This document shows, piece after piece, positions 42,766 to 50,945 of a DNA stretch of 64,000 bases (positions within the stretch are counted from its first letter, which is position 1; each line of letters begins with the position of its first letter). The notes beneath the pieces were generated by a model. It was given only the letters and a program-made list of their open reading frames with translations, did not search any database and was not told the origin of the DNA. The translations under genes were made by a program, and so were the position numbers. The stretch is from Nocardia rosealba (GTDB lineage: Bacteria; Actinomycetota; Actinomycetes; Mycobacteriales; Mycobacteriaceae), in the NCBI RefSeq assembly GCF_020216065.1, contig NZ_JAIWNA010000004.1, positions 402,025-466,024 of the forward strand. Reading direction: 5' to 3'.

Positions 42766-44418
42766 GTGCGATGGGGTGTTGTGGTGGCTCGGGCCGTGGT
42801 CGGCGTGGCGTTGATGTTCGGTGTCGCGGCGACGCCGGTGTCGGCGGATGAGCCACCGATCGAGGTCGAGTTCAGCTGGACGCAGGAGTATTTCACCGCT
42901 GCCGATGGCACTCGGTTGCACGCGGATGTGTTGCGGCCCGCCGGGTTGGCGGCTGACGCCCGCACCCCTGTTCTGCTGACGGCGAGTCCGTACCGTGCGC
43001 ACCTGGCGTATCTGAGCGTGCCGCGCCCGGGTGGTGGCCCGTCGACGGAGAATCTGCCGGTCGAGTGGGCGCTGCGCGCCGGATACACCTATGTGATCGT
43101 GGATTTGCGCGGCTTCGGCGGGTCCAACGGCTGCCCTGATTACGGCGGTCCGGGGGAGCGCTCGGATGTGGTCGCGGCGGTCGAGTGGGCGGCGAGCAGG
43201 CCGTGGTCGACCGGCCGGGTCGGCATGGTCGGCACCTCCTACGAGGGCTGGACCGGGATGATGGCGCTGGCCGAGAAGCCGAAGGGGCTCGCGGCGGTCG
43301 CGGCGTTCGCGCCGGTCGTCGACCCGTATTCGTACCTGTACATGCAGGGCACCTCGTGGAAGTTCGGTGGCAAACCGCTGACCGAAGACGGTGTGCGCCC
43401 CGCCGACATGGCAGGCGGCGAGCACCTGGCCATCGCATCGACCCCCGGACACTGGGCCGACAGCGACGAGTACAAGGCCAACGCCGTCCAGATGACCCAG
43501 GCCTGCGCCGACAGCTATCTCGGGCTCACCATGAACCACAACGGTGCCGACCCCGGCTGGCGGGAACGCGACATGGTCGAGGACCTGCGCGGCAACACCA
43601 CTCCGCTGTTCCTCGGTCAGGGCTTCCTCGACGCCAATACCCGCGCCGACCGGGTCATCGAGGCCTGGGAAGCGCGGGGCCCGGGCGAGCATCGTGCCTG
43701 GTTCGGACAGTGGGGCCACTCCGATTGCCGGGAGAAGTGCGGCACACCGCATTTCGCCGCCGAACTGTACGCATTCCTGGACCGGCACGTGGCCGGCGCC
43801 GACGTCGAGGTGCCCGGCCCGCCGGTCACCGTCGGCCAGTTCGACGGCGGGTGGCGCAGCGAAGACGTGTGGCCGCCGGTCGACACGCGGCGCACGACGG
43901 TCCAGTTGCGCACCGGAACCTACGTCGATCGCGGTCTGCTGCCCGGTGCCGACCGGGAGATCTGGTCCATCTCGGATCCGGTCACCCAGCCGGTGCACCT
44001 GGCGGGCCGCCCCACCGCGTCCCTGACGTTGTCCGGCCCGCCCGAGGCGACGGTCGCGCTCGAGCTCTACGACATCGCACCCGACGGTCGCGCGACGGTG
44101 ATGAGCCGGGGGATCGCCCCGGTTCGCACCGAAACCCAGGTCCGGCTGCTGTGGCAGGACGCGCGGTTGGCTGTCGGGCACCGGTTGGGCGCGCGCATCA
44201 CCGATGTGGTCGACGACGTGTGGTCGCATACGCCGACCAATGCGCGCGTCACCGTCGAGGCGGCGCGGGTGGAACTGCCGTTGCTCACCGCCGCCCGCGA
44301 GCTGAACCTGTCCGGTGGTGTGCCGACCTGGCATGCGCGGTGGCGCGGTGCCGAAACCGTCGAACTCGGGCAGGCGCTGCTGAACGATCCGGCCGTGCGA
44401 GTCGAACTACCTGCTTAA
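42766..44418 (+). CDS. Secreted CocE/NonD-family hydrolase
   Basis: 550 residues from GTG 42766, which gives a signal peptide (WGVVVARAVVGVALMFGVAA, cleavage near PVSADEPP); an in-frame GTG at 42709 is possible but less likely. Catalytic serine in VGTSYEGWTGM, oxyanion region VDLRGFGGSNG, Asp in GQGFLDANTRAD and His in GQWGHSDCREKCG. The C-terminal X-Pro dipeptidyl-peptidase jelly-roll domain (from about residue 370) is complete. Substrates of the family include acyl esters and peptides; unknown here. The 3' end overlaps the convergent fusion gene by 4 bases. Confidence 0.87.
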   Translation: MRWGVVVARAVVGVALMFGVAATPVSADEPPIEVEFSWTQEYFTAADGTRLHADVLRPAGLAADARTPVLLTASPYRAHLAYLSVPRPGGGPSTENLPVEWALRAGYTYVIVDLRGFGGSNGCPDYGGPGERSDVVAAVEWAASRPWSTGRVGMVGTSYEGWTGMMALAEKPKGLAAVAAFAPVVDPYSYLYMQGTSWKFGGKPLTEDGVRPADMAGGEHLAIASTPGHWADSDEYKANAVQMTQACADSYLGLTMNHNGADPGWRERDMVEDLRGNTTPLFLGQGFLDANTRADRVIEAWEARGPGEHRAWFGQWGHSDCREKCGTPHFAAELYAFLDRHVAGADVEVPGPPVTVGQFDGGWRSEDVWPPVDTRRTTVQLRTGTYVDRGLLPGADREIWSISDPVTQPVHLAGRPTASLTLSGPPEATVALELYDIAPDGRATVMSRGIAPVRTETQVRLLWQDARLAVGHRLGARITDVVDDVWSHTPTNARVTVEAARVELPLLTAARELNLSGGVPTWHARWRGAETVELGQALLNDPAVRVELPA

Positions 44419-46124
44419 GGGCGCTGGGCGACAGCCATTTCCGAGCCCTTGATCACGCGGATGACCTGGTCGGGATGGGTCAGCTGCGGGTAGTGCCCGG
44501 CACTGGCGATGGTGGTGACTCGGTGGGTGGTCGGTTGGGTCAGCGGGTCGTCGGCACCGACGACGATATCGACCGGAACCCGGACCTCGGCGAGTTTCGC
44601 GGCCAGGTCGGCACGGAATCGGTCCTGGCGTACCGACCGCATGATCGCGAACGTTCGCTGTGCCACTCCGTTGCGCCGCAGGCCGGCGACCGCCGACTCG
44701 ATCGCCGCACCGTTCGGAATACCGAGGCGCGCTGCGAGTTTCGCGGCCGGAAGCCGCTTCGCGACAGCGGCAGCGACGGGCGAAGCGGTGATCCACGGCA
44801 GCTGGGACTGGAGGAACCAGGGTGCGATCAGCACCAGTCGCGAAACCCGGTCCGGGTGGCGGAGGGCGTATTCGACAGCCGCGCCGGCGCCGAGTGAGTG
44901 GCCCACGAGCACAGGTGTGCTGTGTACGGGCACGAGGAGATCGTCGATCCACTCGGCGGTCGACATCCCCGAGGGGGCCGAGCGGCCGAGGCCCGGCAGA
45001 TCCGCGGCGAGGACAGAACCTTCCAGTGCGTCGGCGAGACCGGACCAGGAATCGCTGTCGAGCGGAATTCCGTGCAGCAGCACATAATCAGGCTCGGTGT
45101 GGGCACCACTGAGCCACGTTCCCGCTCGGAAACCGGAAGCCGACGTCCCCTCGACGGCTCCGTTGCGAGTGGCGACGATCCGGTCGGCGTAGGCCCGCAG
45201 TAGATCACCCACCGGTGGTTGTTCGATTCCCAGCCGTGCGGCGACTTCGTCGCCTGCGGAAGTGTCGTATCGGTCGCTGCTGACAAACGACAGCGTCTCG
45301 GGATCGGTCCCCGTGAGCGCCCGGGGCAATCGCCGCAACAGTTCGGCGGGGACAGTGAAGCGCGGTGCGCGGACACGCAAGTGGTCGGCGACGAGTCGAA
45401 TCAGCTCGGGAAGATTCGGCGTCGTGGCGTCGAGGATCGGGTAGGAACGTCCGGCTGTGTCGGGCAGGGTGGGCAGGCCGACGATGAAACGGGTGAGGTA
45501 ATCCAGGTCGACGACCGGGATGAACGTGTCGGCCGACCCGGGCAGGACGGGCAGCTTGCCACGCCACAGCAAGTCGATCATGTCGGCCGGCCCGAAGTAC
45601 TGCCCCGGACCGACCACGCTGGACGGGTTGGCGAAGGTCAATGGAATGTTCTTGTGAGCAGCCACTTTTCGCAGCAGAGCATCGGCTTCGACCTTCGAGG
45701 CCTCGTAGGCACCGGAACGGTAGTCGGTGTGTCCGGCCTCCACGCGGTAGCCGGTGATGTGCACGATACGACGCAGATCCGGCTGTCGCGCTGCCCATTC
45801 CAGCACGTGCAGCGCACCGTCGAGATTGACCCGACGGGCCACGTCGGCGTCGAGCCCGAACTTCATCAACGCGGCCGCGTTGTACACATCGCGTACCCCT
45901 TCGATCGAGTCGCCCAGTGCGAGATCGGGTTCGGCGATATCGGTGGTGGTGATCGTCAGGTCTGCGGTGTCCACGCCCTGTTCGGCCAGCCATGTGGACA
46001 GGCGGTGTTCACTCCCGGCGCGCACAGCGGCTGTGACGGTGTGCCCGGTGCGCAGTAGTTCCGCGACCAGTGAGCGGCCGATGAATCCGGCAGCCCCGAA
46101 AACGATCGAATCGGTATGAACCAT
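44415..46124 (-). CDS. Fused NAD(P)-dependent epimerase/SDR and alpha/beta hydrolase
   Basis: 569 residues with two enzymes. Residues 1 to about 330 are an extended SDR/epimerase: SIVFGAAGFIGRSLVAELL nucleotide-binding motif, ITGYRVEAGHTDYRSGAYEASKVEAD with the Tyr-x-x-x-Lys pair, and NPSSVVGPGQYFG. Residues about 345-569 are an alpha/beta hydrolase: VLLHGIPLDSDSW, nucleophile VGHSLGAGAAVEYALRHP, GADDPLTQP and the final SAGHYPQLTHP. Both active sites look intact. It lies directly downstream of a TetR gene and has a site matching the TetR promoter, so TetR control is likely. The substrate is unknown; the two enzymes probably act in sequence on one compound. Confidence 0.88.
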   Translation of the reverse strand: MVHTDSIVFGAAGFIGRSLVAELLRTGHTVTAAVRAGSEHRLSTWLAEQGVDTADLTITTTDIAEPDLALGDSIEGVRDVYNAAALMKFGLDADVARRVNLDGALHVLEWAARQPDLRRIVHITGYRVEAGHTDYRSGAYEASKVEADALLRKVAAHKNIPLTFANPSSVVGPGQYFGPADMIDLLWRGKLPVLPGSADTFIPVVDLDYLTRFIVGLPTLPDTAGRSYPILDATTPNLPELIRLVADHLRVRAPRFTVPAELLRRLPRALTGTDPETLSFVSSDRYDTSAGDEVAARLGIEQPPVGDLLRAYADRIVATRNGAVEGTSASGFRAGTWLSGAHTEPDYVLLHGIPLDSDSWSGLADALEGSVLAADLPGLGRSAPSGMSTAEWIDDLLVPVHSTPVLVGHSLGAGAAVEYALRHPDRVSRLVLIAPWFLQSQLPWITASPVAAAVAKRLPAAKLAARLGIPNGAAIESAVAGLRRNGVAQRTFAIMRSVRQDRFRADLAAKLAEVRVPVDIVVGADDPLTQPTTHRVTTIASAGHYPQLTHPDQVIRVIKGSEMAVAQRP

Positions 46125-46140
46125 GATGTCCTACTTTCAG

Positions 46141-46162
46141 TAGACCGATTGGCATATTTTGT
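46141..46162 (-). promoter_or_regulatory. Candidate TetR operator upstream of the fusion gene
   Basis: TAGACCG followed by ATTGG and CATATTTT, 17-38 bases before the fusion start. It aligns without gaps to the site at 46763-46784 in front of the TetR gene (16 of 22 identical, including TAGACCG and CATATTTT). Read on the minus strand it contains the CGGTCTA core seen in LmrA/YxaF-type operators. Confidence 0.65.
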
Positions 46163-46174
46163 GGTCATAAGAGA

Positions 46175-46198
46175 ACCCCGCTGCGGGCGCCGCGGGGT
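46175..46198 (-). terminator. Terminator-like hairpin at the end of the TetR gene
   Basis: A 7-bp stem ACCCCGC/GCGGGGT with a 10-base GC-rich loop overlapping the TetR stop codon, followed on the minus strand by TCTCTTAT. It would partly separate TetR from the fusion gene. Confidence 0.4.
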
Positions 46199-46752
46199 CA
46201 GACGAGGAGGTCGATGGTGTCGGCCAGTTGATCGAGGGGTCGACGATCGCGGTGCGCTCTGGCCAGCACCAGTCCGCCCTCGATCAGGGCGAGCGACGCC
46301 GTGGCGAGGCGTTCGGGCTCGGGGTGGCCGAACGCGGTCAGCCGCTCCCGGATGGCGTCCTCCCACAGGCGGTAGGTGTCCGAGCAGGTCTGTCGCACAG
46401 CGTCATTGGTCGACGCGGTATCCAGTGCCACGGCCGCGACCGGGCAGCCGATGGTCCAGTCGGAGGCCTCCAGTTGGTCGCCGAGCAGCCGGAGCATGGT
46501 GTGGGCGAATTCCCGCGCGTCGGCCGCCTCGATCGCGCGGATCAGCTGCGCCATCTCGGTGCCGCTGTCGGTGAGTGCCGCCGAGATCAGTTCGTCCTTG
46601 CCGCCGGGGAAGTGGAAATACAGCGACCCGCGTGGCGCTCCGCTGTCCTCGACGATCTGCTTCAGGCCGGTGCCGAAGTAGCCGCGTGATTCGATCAGTG
46701 ACCGGGTGGTCCTGATCAGTTTGCACCGGGTTTCGGCTCCTTTTGCGCCCAC
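46198..46752 (-). CDS. TetR/AcrR regulator, LmrA/YxaF type
   Basis: 184 residues. N-terminal helix-turn-helix (YFGTGLKQIVEDSGAPRGSL, YFHFPGGKDELISAAL). The C-terminal domain carries IGCPVAAVALD, the signature of the LmrA/YxaF-like ligand-binding domain. The regulator lies just upstream of, and co-directional with, the SDR-hydrolase fusion. A TAGACCGGTC...CATATTTT element sits 11-32 bases before its start, so it should autoregulate and control the fusion. The inducer is unknown. Confidence 0.92.
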   Translation of the reverse strand: MGAKGAETRCKLIRTTRSLIESRGYFGTGLKQIVEDSGAPRGSLYFHFPGGKDELISAALTDSGTEMAQLIRAIEAADAREFAHTMLRLLGDQLEASDWTIGCPVAAVALDTASTNDAVRQTCSDTYRLWEDAIRERLTAFGHPEPERLATASLALIEGGLVLARAHRDRRPLDQLADTIDLLV

Positions 46753-46762
46753 GAGACAAAAC

Positions 46763-46784
46763 TAGACCGGTCAACATATTTTCG
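46763..46784 (-). promoter_or_regulatory. Candidate TetR operator upstream of the LmrA/YxaF-type regulator
   Basis: TAGACCGGTC, then AA, then CATATTTTCG. GACCGGTC is itself palindromic. On the minus strand it reads AATATGTTGACCGGTCTA, close to the LmrA/QdoR box of Bacillus as I remember it (AWTATATAGANYGGTCTA). It matches 46141-46162. Confidence 0.7.
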
Positions 46785-46790
46785 CAAGGA

Positions 46791-47744
46791 TCAGTCTGCC
46801 GTGAGCAGCTCCGCGGCCTCAGCGCAAAGGCGCGCGATGGTTTCGGCGACCGGTTCCACATGCGTGACCAGCCCGACGCCCTGCCCCGCGTCGACCGGTG
46901 CGATCCGTGGGTCGTCGGCGGCAATGGCGGTACGCAGATCGTCGACACCGGGCGGGTTCTCGTCGCCTTCGGCTCTGGTCCACGGATCGGTGAATTCGTT
47001 GCGCAGCACCCGCGCCGGATAGATCGGCGGCCACGGCAGGTCGAGTGCCTCGTCGAATTCGGTGGTCACCACGGTGCTGGTGGAGTCGGCGGCGAGCATG
47101 GCCCGCCGCGCGTTCTCACCCAGCAGCGACTCCTCGGCCGCGGCGAGACAGGTACCGAGCCACGCGCCCGACGCCCCGGCGGCCAGAACCGCGGCCAGTG
47201 TCCGTCCGGAACCGATGCCGCCTGCGGCGAGCACCGGCACGCTCGCGATCTCGAGGACCGCGTCGAGCAGCGGCATGAGCGCCAGTCGGTCGGCGCCGTG
47301 CCCGCCGCCTTCGCTGCCGCGCGCGACGATCACGTCGATGCCCGCCTCCTGTGCTCGATGCGCGCCGGGCACGTCGTAGACCTGGGTGATCGCGAGAATG
47401 CCCGCCGCTTGTACCTCGGGCACCCAGGAGAAGTCCGCTCCGAAACTGATCGACAGTGCACGTGGCCGGGCGGCGAGAGCGGTGTCGAGCAGGTCGGCTT
47501 CGCGTGTGCGTACCCAGTCGACCAGTCCGATCCCCACCGGGGCGCCGCCTGCCTCGCTCAGTTCGCGGCGCAGTGCCTGCGCCGATCCGGCACTGCCCAT
47601 CCCGATCATGCCGAGTCCACCCGACTCGCACACTGCGGCCGCGAGCCGGCCCCCCGCCGCGCCGCCCATCGGCGCGTTCACGATCGGGACCCGCAGCCCG
47701 AGCGAGCGCGACCAGGCGGTGGACAGGACCGGATCGGGGGTCAT
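46791..47744 (-). CDS. Nitronate monooxygenase family FMN protein
   Basis: 317 residues from ATG 47744, with GAGAGGAG 6 bases upstream. TIM-barrel FMN enzyme: VPIVNAPMGGAAGGRLAAAV at the start, GLGMIGMGS, IVARGSEGGGHGADRLALMPLLD (His-Gly region) and VLAAGGIGSGRTLAAVLAAGASGAWLGT for phosphate binding. Class I/II-like nitronate monooxygenases oxidise propionate 3-nitronate; many relatives are uncharacterised oxidoreductases. Monocistronic. Confidence 0.9.
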   Translation of the reverse strand: MTPDPVLSTAWSRSLGLRVPIVNAPMGGAAGGRLAAAVCESGGLGMIGMGSAGSAQALRRELSEAGGAPVGIGLVDWVRTREADLLDTALAARPRALSISFGADFSWVPEVQAAGILAITQVYDVPGAHRAQEAGIDVIVARGSEGGGHGADRLALMPLLDAVLEIASVPVLAAGGIGSGRTLAAVLAAGASGAWLGTCLAAAEESLLGENARRAMLAADSTSTVVTTEFDEALDLPWPPIYPARVLRNEFTDPWTRAEGDENPPGVDDLRTAIAADDPRIAPVDAGQGVGLVTHVEPVAETIARLCAEAAELLTAD

Positions 47745-47878
47745 CAGCGCGGCTCCTCTCGTCCCGGACGGGCGCCGGGCGCGGCAGTTCCCATCATGAC
47801 AGCCCGAATGAACGCGACCTGTCGGCCAGTGCGCGTATGTTCGACGGCACTGCCGCATCGACACCAACGGGGGTCCGG

Positions 47879-48175
47879 ATGACGATCAGAGATCGACTGG
47901 AACAGGCGATCACCGAACCGCCGACGGTCTTCGGCGAGCCAACCGACACGGCCGATGGTGCCACCGTCATCACCGTCGCTCGCGGCGGCGGCTTCGGCAG
48001 GCCCGCGCGGCCCGTCGGTGTCTTCGTCATTCACGAAGGCCGGGCGCACTGGTCACCGGCGGTCGACGCCAATCGCATTGCCCAACTGGGGGAGTGGATC
48101 GGTCTGCTCACCGGCGTGATCCTGGCGCTTGCCCTGTTGCGTCGTCCGCCGTGGCCGGATCTGCGCCGCTACTGA
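47879..48175 (+). CDS. Small protein resembling GerW/YtfJ family, C-terminal membrane segment
   Basis: 98 residues from ATG 47879 (ATG 47837 is possible). The pattern VFGEPTDTADGATVITVARGGGFG, VGVFVIHEGRAHWSPAVD resembles the short GerW (YtfJ) domain: a Gly-rich beta core followed by PVGVxVI. It ends in a hydrophobic anchor (EWIGLLTGVILALALLRR). In non-sporulating Mycobacteriales the function is unknown. Its last 68 bases overlap the convergent TetR gene. Confidence 0.6.
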   Translation: MTIRDRLEQAITEPPTVFGEPTDTADGATVITVARGGGFGRPARPVGVFVIHEGRAHWSPAVDANRIAQLGEWIGLLTGVILALALLRRPPWPDLRRY

Positions 48176-48689
48176 TCCCGTTCACCACCAGCTTCTCGAA
48201 CTGCTGCCATGCCCGCGCGGCGGGCAGCGGATCGGCCGGGTCGATGATCTCCGCGGTGAGGCCGAGCAGTCCCCAGGACACGAAGGCGACAGTGGTCGTC
48301 GGCCATTCTTCGAACAGTTCGGCGATCAGGTCCGCCAATCCGCGCCGGTAGGCATGGATCACGGTGGTCGCCGCCTTGGGCCCGACCAGCGGCCGGTACA
48401 CCTCGGGATACCGGCCCGCGAGCTGGAACAGCACCCGCAGCCGGCCGAGCGGGGAGGCCCCGGCGGCGGTGTTCGCGATTTCGCGGCGCAGGAATTCGGT
48501 GCAGCTCACCAGCAGCAGGTCGTCCTTGTCCCGATAGTGGGCGTAGAAGGTGGACCGGCCCACGTCGGCGCGTTCGATGATGTCGCTCACCGTCACCCGC
48601 TCGTAGCCACGCTCGATCATCAGCTCGATCAGCGCGCGGTGCAGGGCGTCGCGGGTGCGCCGGACGCGGCGATCGGTGTGCTCGGACAT
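48108..48689 (-). CDS. TetR/AcrR family regulator
   Basis: 193 residues. Helix-turn-helix VTVSDIIERADVGRSTFYAHYRDKDDLLL at about residues 32-60; the C-terminal domain contains HAYRRGLADLIAELFEEWP. It is adjacent to the divergent methyltransferase gene (start 48788), which it may regulate. The 3' end overlaps the convergent GerW-like ORF by 68 bases, which is long for this genome and may mean one of the two stops is used only as a readthrough end. Confidence 0.88.
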   Translation of the reverse strand: MSEHTDRRVRRTRDALHRALIELMIERGYERVTVSDIIERADVGRSTFYAHYRDKDDLLLVSCTEFLRREIANTAAGASPLGRLRVLFQLAGRYPEVYRPLVGPKAATTVIHAYRRGLADLIAELFEEWPTTTVAFVSWGLLGLTAEIIDPADPLPAARAWQQFEKLVVNGISSGADPATADDATGQAPGSRR

Positions 48690-48787
48690 CGTGCCTCCCG
48701 GACGGATTTCCCGGATCTGTGCGGAAACGGACAGATCGCCATATCTTGCGCCTGGCCGCGGCCACGACCTCGCCCGACCATAGGCTC

Positions 48788-49450
48788 ATGACAGGAAATC
48801 AGCTTCTCACTCCCATGTTCGTCGACGACGGCGACGGCCTGCTCATCGCGGGCCTGCGCCGCTACAACGTATTCACCAGCGTGTTCTTCCTCGGCAGGCA
48901 TCGCGCGCTACTCACCGAGCTCGTCACAGCCGCAGGTGTCCGTACCGGTGATCGTGTGCTCGATATCGGCTGCGGCCCAGGGAAACTCGTCCGCGCTCTC
49001 GGTATCGCGACGGGCTCGACCGGTGCTGCTGTCGGTGTCGACCCGTCGGCGGCCGCCATCGATGACAACCGGCGGCGCGATCACACCCCTCATCACCGCT
49101 ACGAGCAGGGCCCCGCACAGCGATTGCCTTTCGGCGATGCCGAATTCGATGTGGTGACCAGCACTTTCGTCATGCATCACATCCCGGAGCAACACCGTGT
49201 GGAGGCGCTGGCGCAGATGTGGCGTGTGCTGCGTCCCGGTGGTCGGTTGCTGCTCGCCGATGCCTCACCGTCGCCACGGATGCGCCGATTGCTCGCACCG
49301 ATGTTCGGCGGCTTCGACGCTGTCGATATCCGCCGCTACCGCGAGCAGCTGGCCGCCATCGGATTCACCGAGCTCGGCTACACCCAGAGCCGTTATCAGA
49401 CCGGCATTCTCACCTGTGTGAAACCCGAACCCGGCACCGCTCAGCGCTGA
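48788..49450 (+). CDS. Class I SAM-dependent methyltransferase
   Basis: 220 residues from ATG 48788. Motif I VLDIGCGPGKLVRALG, acidic residue GVDPSAAAID, FDVVTSTFVMHHIPEQHR and WRVLRPGGRLLLADA are the methyltransferase type 11 pattern. The first 40 residues (LIAGLRRYNVFTSVFFLGRH) are helical. The substrate is unknown. Divergent from the TetR gene at 48108-48689. Confidence 0.9.
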   Translation: MTGNQLLTPMFVDDGDGLLIAGLRRYNVFTSVFFLGRHRALLTELVTAAGVRTGDRVLDIGCGPGKLVRALGIATGSTGAAVGVDPSAAAIDDNRRRDHTPHHRYEQGPAQRLPFGDAEFDVVTSTFVMHHIPEQHRVEALAQMWRVLRPGGRLLLADASPSPRMRRLLAPMFGGFDAVDIRRYREQLAAIGFTELGYTQSRYQTGILTCVKPEPGTAQR

Positions 49451-49521
49451 TCGGCCCGACTTGTCGGTGCCCTCGGCTAGGGTCGGGGCAACAGGATCGC
49501 AATCGAGCACGGGGGTGTCGC

Positions 49522-50163
49522 ATGGAGTTCGATCAGCGCGAAGCGCAGGCACGGGAATTCGCCGTCGCGGCGCACGGTGACCAGCGTTATGGGGAGCGGC
49601 CGTACGTCACCCATCTCGCGGCCGTGCGCGGCGTGCTCGACGACTTCGACTTCGGCGGCGATCTCGCGGTGGCGGCCTGGCTCCACGACGTCATCGAGGA
49701 CACCCCGGTCACCGCCGAAGAGGTCGAATCCCGTTTCGGGCGTGCGGTTCTCGATCTCGTCTGGGCGGTCACCGGCGTGGGTTCCGACCGCAAGGCGCGA
49801 AACCTCGACGCCTACACCAAGATCACCGCCCACCCCCGCGCCGTGATCCTCAAACTCGCCGACCGCACGGCCAATGCCGAGGCGAGCCCACCCGCCTCCA
49901 GCTGGATGGGCATGTACCGCACCGAACACCCCACCTTCAAAGCGCATCTCGGCGGATTGCTCGCCGACGACCCGACGGTCGCCCGCATGTGGGAACGTCT
50001 CGACCGCCGATTAGACCCCGAGGTGGCCGCGCCGTCCGCGCAATGGGCCGAGATCGACCGGCTCGTCGCGGCGGGCGAACACGCACAGGCGGTGGCCGCC
50101 GTGCGCGCCGCCTTCGAGTGCGGCCCGGGTGAAGCCGAACGCATCCTGGCCGAACGCGCCTGA
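49522..50163 (+). CDS. HD-domain phosphohydrolase (small SpoT/Mesh1-like)
   Basis: 213 residues. HD motif: REFAVAAHGDQRYGERPYVTHLAAV, WLHDVIEDTPVTAEEV (His-Asp), VTGVGSDRKARNLDAYTKI and LKLADRTANAEA with the final Asp. This is the (p)ppGpp hydrolase-like HD fold without synthetase or TGS/ACT domains. It may degrade (p)ppGpp or another nucleotide. Start ATG 49522; it ends 2 bases before the stop of convergent nagB. Confidence 0.87.
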   Translation: MEFDQREAQAREFAVAAHGDQRYGERPYVTHLAAVRGVLDDFDFGGDLAVAAWLHDVIEDTPVTAEEVESRFGRAVLDLVWAVTGVGSDRKARNLDAYTKITAHPRAVILKLADRTANAEASPPASSWMGMYRTEHPTFKAHLGGLLADDPTVARMWERLDRRLDPEVAAPSAQWAEIDRLVAAGEHAQAVAAVRAAFECGPGEAERILAERA

Positions 50164-50165
50164 CC

Positions 50166-50945
50166 TCAGAACGACTGCCACACAGGCTTGTTTGCGAGGG
50201 CGTATTTGTAGTAATCGGCCAGCTTCAGCTTGCTCGCGGCGGCTTCGTCGATCACCACGGTGACATGCGGATGCCACTGCATCACCGAGGCCGGGCAGAA
50301 GGCCGACAGCGGTCCCTCGGCTGCGGCCGCGATGGCGTCGGCCTTCCCCGCGCCCAGCGCGATCATCACCAGGTGCCGGGCTTCGCAGATGGTGCCGAGT
50401 CCTTGGGTGAGGACATGATGCGGAACGTCGTCGGGGCCGTCGAAGAACCGGGCATTGTCGCGGCGGGTCTGCTCGGTGAGCGTCTTCACCCTGGTCCGTG
50501 AGGTCAGCGACGAACCGGGCTCGTTGAAGCCGATGTGCCCGTCGGTGCCGATGCCGAGCAGCTGCACGTCCACCCCGCCGGCGGCGGCGATCGCGGCGTC
50601 ATAACGCCTGCCTTCGCCCGCGATGTCGCCCGCCTCCCCGTTCGGGCTCAACACACGCGCAGGATCGAGGTTCACATGATCGACGAATTCCGACCGGATC
50701 ACCGAGAAGTACGACTGCGGATGGCTTTTCGGCAGCCCGACGTACTCGTCGAGCAGAAACCCGCTGGCCGTGGTGAAATCCAGTTCGCCGTCGCGGTAGC
50801 GGCGCGCCAGTTCCCGGTAACTGCCGAGCGGCGACGACCCGGTGGCCAGGCCGAGGATCGCATTGCCCTGGCGCACATAGCCGCCGACGATATCGGCGAC
50901 CGTGGAGGCCACTTCGTGTTCGTCCGCGCGGATCACGATTTCCAT
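50166..50945 (-). CDS. nagB: Glucosamine-6-phosphate deaminase
   Basis: 259 residues. Converts glucosamine-6-P to fructose-6-P and NH4+. Motifs: LATGSSPLGSYREL, FLLDEYVGLPKSHPQSY with the catalytic Asp, LLGIGTDGHIGFNEPGSS with the catalytic His, and RHLVMIALGAGKADAI. ATG 50945 overlaps the nagA stop by one base. Last gene of the minus-strand GlcNAc operon. Confidence 0.96.
   Translation of the reverse strand: MEIVIRADEHEVASTVADIVGGYVRQGNAILGLATGSSPLGSYRELARRYRDGELDFTTASGFLLDEYVGLPKSHPQSYFSVIRSEFVDHVNLDPARVLSPNGEAGDIAGEGRRYDAAIAAAGGVDVQLLGIGTDGHIGFNEPGSSLTSRTRVKTLTEQTRRDNARFFDGPDDVPHHVLTQGLGTICEARHLVMIALGAGKADAIAAAAEGPLSAFCPASVMQWHPHVTVVIDEAAASKLKLADYYKYALANKPVWQSF

Noticed and set aside
46171..46198. 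Strong intrinsic terminator separating TetR and the fusion gene
   Set aside because: The stem is only 7 bp with a 10-base loop, so it is kept as a weak candidate rather than used to claim separate transcripts.
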